DNA from: an uncultured Hyphomicrobiales bacterium
Lineage (GTDB): Bacteria > Pseudomonadota > Alphaproteobacteria > Rhizobiales > Beijerinckiaceae
Direction of reading: 5' to 3'
NCBI GenBank assembly: GCA_903932565.1
Contig: CAIZGQ010000482.1
Span: 1-11,953 of the forward strand
DNA: 11,953 nt
The position numbers and the translations under genes are program-made. Of the stretch, positions 6,903 to 11,953 are shown in pieces. How positions within the stretch are numbered: position 1 is the first letter of the stretch; each line of letters opens with the position of its first letter. The notes below the pieces were generated by a model. It worked only from the letters and a program-made list of their open reading frames with translations, searched no databases and was not told the DNA's origin.

Positions 6903-6934
6903 CGCCTGCCTGCTTCTTAACAAGAAGGCAGGCG
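6903..6934. terminator. Hairpin between convergent genes, possible two-way terminator
   Basis: cgcctgcc (6903-6910) pairs with ggcaggcg (6927-6934), continued after a 3-base bulge by ttctt/aagaa around a 3-base loop. It lies between the + gene ending at 6850 and the - gene ending at 6959. For the - strand the run of six A's on the + strand at about 6949-6954 reads as T's just before the hairpin, not after it, so neither direction has an ideal T tract. Confidence 0.5.
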
Positions 6935-6958
6935 CCCCAGAAGCAAGGAAAAAAGGCT

Positions 6959-7486
6959 TCAAATCGGTTTCATGTCGGCATGCAGTTCAACGGTCGTTGG
7001 GTTCAAAGCCGATAGAATTGTTTTCGCGCGAAGCATATCAGCGGCATTGCCGCGTGCCATGACAAGAAACCCGTCTGCTTTGATCTCGGTTTCATATCGG
7101 AGGATGCTGTTCTTGGGGATGCCCAGACCATAAAGTGCAGCACCTAATGCGCTGAGGCTGCCAACGACGACGGCGTTTTCAATTGCAACAATCACCGCTG
7201 TGGCAAGATACCCAACAACGACGAGGTTTCCAAATACAGGAATGGTGACGAAAAGGCCTCCGAAGAAAAGCCCCCAAAAGCCTCCCCAGAAAGCACCACG
7301 GGTTCCCCAGAATTTTATGCGGTCCCCTTGATTGTAAAAGCCAGTGACTTTCTCGTCAGTGTGGAAGCCTTTTCCAACGACACTTAGATTCTTGATATCA
7401 AAACCATCTTGCGCCAGTTTTTTAATGGCTTCTTCCGCATGAGGATGATCTGCAAAGACGGCAACGATTGATTCATTCGGTCCCAT
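6959..7486 (-). CDS. YflT-like general stress membrane protein
   Basis: The 175-residue protein starts with a small alpha/beta domain (SIVAVFADHPHAEEAIKKL, 6-24; IKNLSVVGKGFHTDEKVTGFYNQGDRIKFWG to residue 61). Two Gly-rich hydrophobic segments follow (about 64-84 and 87-121), then a C-terminal strand-helix module (YETEIKADGFLVMARG, 131-146). This matches a widespread proteobacterial family annotated as general stress protein, with an N-terminal domain related to heat-induced YflT/GsP17M. It is likely an inner-membrane protein; its molecular function is not known. I take ATG 7486 as the start. A TTG five codons earlier would lengthen it by four residues; both have only a weak gga upstream. It is transcribed away from the phosphoketolase operon, so the 300-base gap between them is a divergent control region. 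Confidence 0.85.
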   Translation of the reverse strand: MGPNESIVAVFADHPHAEEAIKKLAQDGFDIKNLSVVGKGFHTDEKVTGFYNQGDRIKFWGTRGAFWGGFWGLFFGGLFVTIPVFGNLVVVGYLATAVIVAIENAVVVGSLSALGAALYGLGIPKNSILRYETEIKADGFLVMARGNAADMLRAKTILSALNPTTVELHADMKPI

Positions 7487-7715
7487 CACACATTCCAATC
7501 AAAGTCGTATCATTTTTGAACTAATTGCAGCGGCACCGGCGTGACGTCCTGAGAACGGATGAGAAAACGCGCGCGACGCCAGCGATGATTTTCTATCGCG
7601 GCGTTTGGTTTGTGAAAAGTATCGGAAACTACGCCAAATCTTGCGCAACAGCCTTGACGTGTCTTCCCATTTGATCGGGCACGTAGATTCCGAACCTTCA
7701 CCTCACACACCGGGT

Positions 7716-7752
7716 GCGTACCGTGACGCGCAGCTTGCGTCCGGTGACGAGC
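7716..7752 (+). repeat. Tandem 16-base repeats with a 21-base period upstream of phosphoketolase
   Basis: gcgtaccgtgacgcgc (7716-7731) and gcgtccggtgacgagc (7737-7752) match at 13 of 16 positions without gaps, both containing gtgacg. The 21-base spacing is two helical turns, so both would face the same side of the DNA, as in paired operator sites. Could be chance. Confidence 0.4.
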
Positions 7753-7776
7753 GCCGCCGCCGATCTTCATAATAGC

Positions 7777-7780
7777 GGAG
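7777..7780 (+). promoter_or_regulatory. Ribosome binding site for phosphoketolase
   Basis: ggag lies eight bases before ATG 7789. This favours 7789 over the in-frame GTG at 7714, whose extra 25 residues lack family resemblance. Confidence 0.7.
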
Positions 7781-7788
7781 CCGTACGG

Positions 7789-10206
7789 ATGGAACTCTCA
7801 CAGATCCCGGATGACGTCGTTGTCCCAATCGATATTCTGTCGAAGCGAAAGTCCTGCCTTGGGACGCAGGACTTGCATCTGACGGACGCCTATTGGCGCG
7901 CAGCAAACTATCTTTCGGTTGGTCAGCTTTATCTTTACGACAACCCGCTTTTGCGCAAGCCCCTGACGTTGGACCATGTGAAGCCAATCGTGGTGGGGCA
8001 TTGGGGTACGACGCCCGGCCAGAACTTCATTTATGTCCACCTGAATCGGGCGATCCGCGCCGGCGATTTGAACATGATCTACATTTCCGGGCCTGGACAC
8101 GGCGGTCCCGCAATCGTGGGCAACACGTATCTGGAGGGTTCGTATACCGAATTCTTTCCCGACATTTCGCAGGACGAAGCCGGGATGAAGCGGCTGTTTA
8201 CGCAGTTTTCTTTTCCCGGCGGGATATCGAGCCATGTTGCGCCGACCACACCCGGATCGATCCACGAAGGAGGTGAACTCGGTTATTCACTAAGTCATGC
8301 CTTCGGCGCGGCGCTCGACAATCCCGATCTCATTGTGGCTTGCGTCATCGGTGACGGTGAGGCCGAGACGGGGCCGCTGGCGGCCGCCTGGCAGTCCAAC
8401 AAATTTCTGGATTCCGTCCGCGATGGGGCCGTTCTCCCGATCCTGCATCTGAATGGCTACAAAATCAGCAATCCAACGATTTTCGCGCGGATTGACCACG
8501 ACGAGATCGAGCAATTTTTCCGTGGCAATGGCTGGACGCCGCATTTCGTCGAAGGTGACGATCCCCAAGTGATGCATCAGCTGATGGCAGCGACACTTGA
8601 AACGGTGATCGAGGAGATACGCCTTATCCAGAAGGCCGCAAGAGAGACTCACGACACCACGCGCCCGCGTTGGCCGATGATCGTGCTTCGCTCGCCCAAG
8701 GGCTGGACCGGGCCAAAAACTGTCGATGGACTTCAGATCGAAGGCAGCTTCCGCTCGCATCAGGTACCACTTTTGGTCGACGCTGCACATCCACGGCATG
8801 TCCAGGTGTTGGAGAGCTGGATGAGAGCTTACCGCCCTGAGGAGCTGTTCGACGAATATGGCGCACTCATGCCAGAACTTGCTGCGCTTGCGCCCAACGG
8901 CAATCGGCGAATGGGCGCTAATCCGCATGCGAATGGGGGACTCCTGCTTCGTGATTTGCGTGTCCCAGATTTCCGCGCGCATGCGGTTACCGTGCCCGCG
9001 CCGGGCGCTATCAGCTGCGGTGATACGTCTATCCTCGGCCCGTTCTTGCGGGATGTCGTTGCAAAGAACCCGAATAATTTTCGGATCTTTGGCCCGGACG
9101 AGACATTGTCCAACCTATTGGGCGCCGTGTTCGAGGTAACAAGCCGCCAATGGGAGGCTGGGACTAAAGCCGAGGACGAATTCCTTGCCCCCGCCGGTCG
9201 CGTGCTTGATGCGATGCTGAGTGAACACCAGTGCGAAGGTTGGCTCGAAGGTTATTTGCTGACGGGGCGTCACGGCCTGTTCAACAGCTACGAGGGCTTC
9301 ATCCGCATTGTCGACTCGATGGTCGGCCAGCATGCCAAATGGCTCAAGGTGTGCAAGGAAATTCCATGGCGACGCGACGTCGCCTCGCTCAACATCCTGC
9401 TCGCCTCGCACGTCTGGCAGCAGGATCACAATGGCTTCACGCACCAGGATCCAGGGTTCCTCGATCATGTTGTCAGCAAAAAAGCCAATATTGTGCGCGT
9501 CTATCTTCCGCCGGATGCCAATTGCCTGCTATCGGTCGTCGATCATTGCTTGCGCTCTCGCCATTACATCAATGTTGTGGTTGCAGGGAAACATGCCTTG
9601 CCGCAATGGCTCTCGATCGAAGCTGCGATCACGCACTGCACCCAGGGTATCGGTATTTGGCAATGGGCCAGCAATGATCAGGACGGTGAGCCCGACATCG
9701 TCATGGCAAGCTGCGGCGACACGCCGACACTTGAAATCTTGGCTGCGACATCGATCCTGAGACAGCACCTTCCCGAGTTGAAGGTTCGCGTCATCAATGT
9801 CGTCGATCTCATGACCTTGCAGCCCTGTGCAGAGCATGCCCATGGCCTTAGCGAGCGCGGATTCGATGGCCTGTTTACGCGGGATCGGCCGGTGATATTT
9901 GGCTTTCATGGATATCCCGGTTTGATCCATCAGCTCACTTACCACCGCGCCAACCGTAATTTCCACGTTCACGGCTATCGCGAGGAAGGTACGATCACGA
10001 CGCCCTTCGACATCCGTGTGCAGAACAAACTTGATCGCTTCAACCTTGTCATCGACGCGATTGATCGATTGCCGCAAACCGGCAGCCGGGGCGATTATCT
10101 CCAGCAATCGATGCGCGACAAGCTGGTGGAACACAAAGTGTATATCGGCCGCCATGGCCAGGACTTGCCCGAAATCTGCGATTGGACCTGGGGGGCACGG
10201 GCATGA
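7789..10206 (+). CDS. xfp: Phosphoketolase (xylulose-5-phosphate/fructose-6-phosphate)
   Basis: This thiamine-diphosphate enzyme splits xylulose-5-P to acetyl-P and glyceraldehyde-3-P, and often fructose-6-P to acetyl-P and erythrose-4-P. At 805 residues it has the normal family length. Visible hallmarks are GHWGTTPGQNF with His71, GPGHGGP with His104, SSHV with His149, the signature EGGELGY (160-166), the TPP site GDGEAETGP (188-196), GSFRSHQVP with His324, GPDET (435-439), SEHQCEGWLEGYLLTGRHG (478-496), QDHNGFTHQDPG (545-556) and the C-terminal PEICDW. His71, 104 and 149 keep the spacing I recall for His64, 97 and 142 of the bifidobacterial enzyme. Nothing key looks missing. Whether it prefers xylulose-5-P or also uses fructose-6-P cannot be told here. 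It overlaps the aldolase start by ATGA (10203-10206), so it is co-translated with it. Acetate kinase and phosphotransacetylase, frequent neighbours, are not in the window. Confidence 0.97.
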   Translation: MELSQIPDDVVVPIDILSKRKSCLGTQDLHLTDAYWRAANYLSVGQLYLYDNPLLRKPLTLDHVKPIVVGHWGTTPGQNFIYVHLNRAIRAGDLNMIYISGPGHGGPAIVGNTYLEGSYTEFFPDISQDEAGMKRLFTQFSFPGGISSHVAPTTPGSIHEGGELGYSLSHAFGAALDNPDLIVACVIGDGEAETGPLAAAWQSNKFLDSVRDGAVLPILHLNGYKISNPTIFARIDHDEIEQFFRGNGWTPHFVEGDDPQVMHQLMAATLETVIEEIRLIQKAARETHDTTRPRWPMIVLRSPKGWTGPKTVDGLQIEGSFRSHQVPLLVDAAHPRHVQVLESWMRAYRPEELFDEYGALMPELAALAPNGNRRMGANPHANGGLLLRDLRVPDFRAHAVTVPAPGAISCGDTSILGPFLRDVVAKNPNNFRIFGPDETLSNLLGAVFEVTSRQWEAGTKAEDEFLAPAGRVLDAMLSEHQCEGWLEGYLLTGRHGLFNSYEGFIRIVDSMVGQHAKWLKVCKEIPWRRDVASLNILLASHVWQQDHNGFTHQDPGFLDHVVSKKANIVRVYLPPDANCLLSVVDHCLRSRHYINVVVAGKHALPQWLSIEAAITHCTQGIGIWQWASNDQDGEPDIVMASCGDTPTLEILAATSILRQHLPELKVRVINVVDLMTLQPCAEHAHGLSERGFDGLFTRDRPVIFGFHGYPGLIHQLTYHRANRNFHVHGYREEGTITTPFDIRVQNKLDRFNLVIDAIDRLPQTGSRGDYLQQSMRDKLVEHKVYIGRHGQDLPEICDWTWGARA

Positions 10207-11246
10207 CGACGAATGATCTGGTGGGCATTGCGCAGGCCATGGTCGCCGACGACAAAGGGTTGCTCGCGATTGACGAAAGCATCGGCAGCTGTAACAGGCG
10301 GTTTGCAGCACTTGGCATTCCGCAGACAGCCGAACGACGGCGCGCTTGGCGCGAGTTGATCGTCACGACGCCCGGTCTTCGACAATCGATCTCTGGAGCA
10401 ATTCTTTGCGATGAGACGATCCGTCAAAAACCGAACGGAGGCGCATCGTTCGCGCAGCTGCTTGATGTCGCCGGGCTCCTTGTGGGCATCAAGGTTGATG
10501 CTGGCACGATTGAGCTTGCGGGACATCCCGGCGAGAAAATTACAGAAGGCCTTGATGGTCTTCACGCCCGGCTCGGAACTTACGTCGAGATGGGCGCGCG
10601 CTTTGCGAAATGGCGTGGCGTCATCACAATCGAATCAGAGCGGCCTAGTCGCGGATGCGTTGAGGCGAATGCACACGCCCTGGCGCGGTATGCGGCGATC
10701 TGCCAACAGGCAGGACTCGTGCCCATCGTGGAGCCGGAAGTCCTGATGGACGGCACACATGGTTTGACGCGCTGTGCTGAGGTGACCGAGGCGGTGTTGC
10801 GTGCCTTTTTTCGCCATGCCGACGAACAAGGCGTGGTGCTGGAAGCTATGATCCTCAAGCCGAACATGGTGCTGCCAGGTTTACTGAGCACGATTCAGGA
10901 GGATGTCGATACGGTTGCTGATGCCACGGTCAAATGTCTTCTGCACACCGTTCCGGCTTCGGTTCCGGGCATCGCGTTTCTGTCAGGTGGACAGAGCGGC
11001 GAACTTGCATCGGCGCGGCTCAATGCCATGAACATCCGGTTTCGCGGGCACCTGCCGTGGCAGCTATCGTTTTCCTTCGCGCGGGCGATCCAATATCCAG
11101 CGCTTCAGATCTGGGCCGGGCATGATGAGCATGTGCAAGCCGCCCAGGCTGCACTGATGCACCGCGCCAGATGCAACCAGGCAGCGCGGCGCGGGGCATA
11201 TGACGCAACGTTGGATGTCGCCCCGGTTGCGGCGTCAGTGCAGTGA
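10203..11246 (+). CDS. Class I fructose-bisphosphate aldolase
   Basis: This 347-residue Schiff-base aldolase joins dihydroxyacetone-P to glyceraldehyde-3-P (giving fructose-1,6-bisphosphate) and, as known for class I enzymes, to erythrose-4-P (giving sedoheptulose-1,7-bisphosphate). It runs in either direction. The sequence has the animal/plant-type class I core: KGLLAIDES with Asp24, VGIKVDAG with Lys97, RFAKWRGV with Lys136, VPIVEPEVLMDGTH with Glu177, the Schiff-base Lys219 in ILKPNMVLPG, LSGGQS (260-265) and SFARAIQYPALQ with Arg294. These match the catalytic positions of the rabbit enzyme as I recall them. ATG 10203 overlaps the phosphoketolase stop, with gggggg at 10190-10195 as its ribosome site. 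The 3' end overlaps the next gene in GTGA (11243-11246). The overlaps suggest a metabolic partnership with phosphoketolase. A class II enzyme may exist elsewhere as the housekeeping copy; that cannot be seen. Confidence 0.96.
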   Translation: MTTNDLVGIAQAMVADDKGLLAIDESIGSCNRRFAALGIPQTAERRRAWRELIVTTPGLRQSISGAILCDETIRQKPNGGASFAQLLDVAGLLVGIKVDAGTIELAGHPGEKITEGLDGLHARLGTYVEMGARFAKWRGVITIESERPSRGCVEANAHALARYAAICQQAGLVPIVEPEVLMDGTHGLTRCAEVTEAVLRAFFRHADEQGVVLEAMILKPNMVLPGLLSTIQEDVDTVADATVKCLLHTVPASVPGIAFLSGGQSGELASARLNAMNIRFRGHLPWQLSFSFARAIQYPALQIWAGHDEHVQAAQAALMHRARCNQAARRGAYDATLDVAPVAASVQ

Positions 11247-11878
11247 CACTTGTGATTCCGAGTTTGTACCTGATCCGCCATTGTGAAACCAAGTGGCAGT
11301 TGTCGGGTCGGCACACGGGCATCACGGACCTGCCTCTCACCGAGCACGGCGCTGACATGGCGTGCAGGCTGCGGCTAGTCTTGGCGCATATGCCTTTTTC
11401 GCTCGTCCTGACCAGTCCCATGCATCGCGCGCGCGAGACTTGCAGGCTCGCAGGGCTTGGCGACATCGCTCAAGTTTCAGATGACCTTTCGGAATGGGAT
11501 TACGGCGATTATGAGGGGCGCAGCAGCCACGACATCTGCAAGAAAACGCCGGACTGGAATATCTTTCGCGACGGCTGTCCCCACGGCGAAACGCCATCAC
11601 AGGTTACCGCGCGGGCGGACCGGCTGATCGCGAAATTGCTCATGCTTAAAGGCACAATCGCGCTGTTCACCCATGGCCAATTCGCCTGCGCGCTGGCGGT
11701 CCGGTGGATCGGACTTTCAGTCCTTGCGGGCCAGCATTTTGCGCTGGATCCCGGCACAGTGAGTGTGCTCGGCCCCAAGCCCGGGCACCCACAGGTTCGC
11801 GTTATCGCCAAATGGAATGACGGGCTCTTCCTGTCCGATTCCGCAATTGTCGCAAAGGATGGCGATACCTGCGGTTGA
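11243..11878 (+). CDS. Histidine-phosphatase-family sugar phosphatase, resembling sedoheptulose-bisphosphatase Shb17
   Basis: The 211-residue product has the phosphoglycerate-mutase-like fold. The nucleophile motif is LIRHCET with His13, flanked by Arg12. Other catalytic positions are SPMHRARET with Arg62, the acid Glu84 in EWDYGDYEG, and FTHG with His144. Several stretches recall yeast Shb17 (sedoheptulose-1,7-bisphosphatase) rather than mutases: SGRHTGITDLPLT (21-33), DDLSEWDYGDYEG (80-92) and WNIFRDGCPHGET (105-117). The usual RHGET has Cys14 in place of Gly, beside the catalytic His. The likely role is to remove the 1-phosphate of sedoheptulose- or fructose-bisphosphate made by the upstream aldolase. 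This rests on motif recall and context; a general phosphatase or mutase is possible. GTG 11243 overlaps the aldolase stop with no good ribosome site, so translation probably depends on coupling. GTG 11252 is an alternative start. Confidence 0.85.
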   Translation: MTLVIPSLYLIRHCETKWQLSGRHTGITDLPLTEHGADMACRLRLVLAHMPFSLVLTSPMHRARETCRLAGLGDIAQVSDDLSEWDYGDYEGRSSHDICKKTPDWNIFRDGCPHGETPSQVTARADRLIAKLLMLKGTIALFTHGQFACALAVRWIGLSVLAGQHFALDPGTVSVLGPKPGHPQVRVIAKWNDGLFLSDSAIVAKDGDTCG

Positions 11879-11953
11879 TTTGCTGGCGCAAGGCGTGATT
11901 GCTGTCCGGCAACGAGAAATTCCTGCCGCGTAAGTCACCTGATTCCAGGGACA
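11879..11953 (+). other. Non-coding tail of the window
   Basis: Seventy-five bases after the phosphatase stop, with no convincing start, hairpin or ribosome site. The operon may continue beyond the window edge; this cannot be decided. Confidence 0.4.

Larger units (their letters stand above)
7487..7788. promoter_or_regulatory. Divergent control region between the stress gene and the phosphoketolase operon
   Basis: About 300 bases without a gene, expected to hold promoters for both directions. A TTGACG at 7654-7659 resembles a sigma-70 -35 box for the + operon, but no good -10 lies 16-18 bases after it. A pair of near-identical 16-base repeats (7716-7731 and 7737-7752) sits 37-73 bases before the operon start. 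I looked for FNR-type (TTGAT-N4-ATCAA) and alphaproteobacterial EcfG-type (GGAAC...CGTT) promoters and found only half-matches. Confidence 0.4.

Noticed and set aside
6847..7062. 71-residue frame starting at the stop of the Dom34-like gene
   Set aside because: It runs through the inter-gene hairpin into the 3' end of the convergent stress gene and shows no protein-like pattern.
7654..7687. Sigma-70 promoter from TTGACG
   Set aside because: The -35 match is good, but no acceptable -10 hexamer lies at the proper spacing, so it is noted only within the control-region entry.
8290..8982. 230-residue open frame on the - strand
   Set aside because: It is antisense to the core of phosphoketolase, with no ribosome site or recognisable domain.
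9529..10311. 260-residue open frame on the - strand
   Set aside because: It lies opposite the conserved C-terminal domain of phosphoketolase, has no family resemblance, and is explained by codon bias on the coding strand.
1..11953. Mobile element, prophage, defence system or CRISPR array
   Set aside because: No transposase, integrase, Cas, toxin-antitoxin or regularly spaced repeat was found on either strand. The genes are metabolic, envelope and stress functions.

Overview
The window looks like part of an alphaproteobacterial chromosome, most likely Hyphomicrobiales (Rhizobiales). That guess rests on moderately high GC, on protein families I recognise from soil and methylotrophic Alphaproteobacteria (three-BON-domain proteins, the Dom34/eRF1-like 'translational machinery' protein, YflT-like stress proteins), and on tightly overlapping operons. 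I cannot name the species from sequence alone. Nearly every open stretch is explained by ten genes, nine on the + strand and one on the - strand. I found no tRNA, rRNA, CRISPR array, insertion sequence or prophage gene.

Layout. (1) Bases 2-2786: the 3' part of a DUF347-repeat membrane protein, a secreted PEBP/YbhB-type protein, a three-BON-domain protein, and an unrecognised membrane-anchored coiled-coil protein. (2) Bases 2992-6138: a compact three-gene exporter operon (periplasmic adaptor, FtsX/MacB-type permease, LolD/MacB-type ATPase) with overlapping start and stop codons. (3) Bases 6139-7486: a non-coding stretch rich in short inverted repeats, a small histidine-rich Dom34/eRF1-like protein, and, convergent to it, a YflT-like general stress membrane protein. 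(4) Bases 7789-11878: an overlapping three-gene carbon-metabolism operon (phosphoketolase, class I fructose-bisphosphate aldolase, histidine-phosphatase-fold sugar phosphatase).

How the genes may work together. The first three blocks have the flavour of an envelope and general stress locus. The last block is the most interesting. Phosphoketolase releases acetyl-phosphate from xylulose-5-P or fructose-6-P. Class I aldolase can make fructose-1,6-bisphosphate, or sedoheptulose-1,7-bisphosphate from erythrose-4-P. The third protein resembles, by motif, the yeast sedoheptulose-1,7-bisphosphatase Shb17. Together with housekeeping transketolase and isomerases this set could run a carbon-conserving, non-oxidative glycolysis-like cycle that makes acetyl-phosphate without pyruvate decarboxylation. 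The gene set and overlaps are seen; the family identities are by recognition; the pathway is inference.
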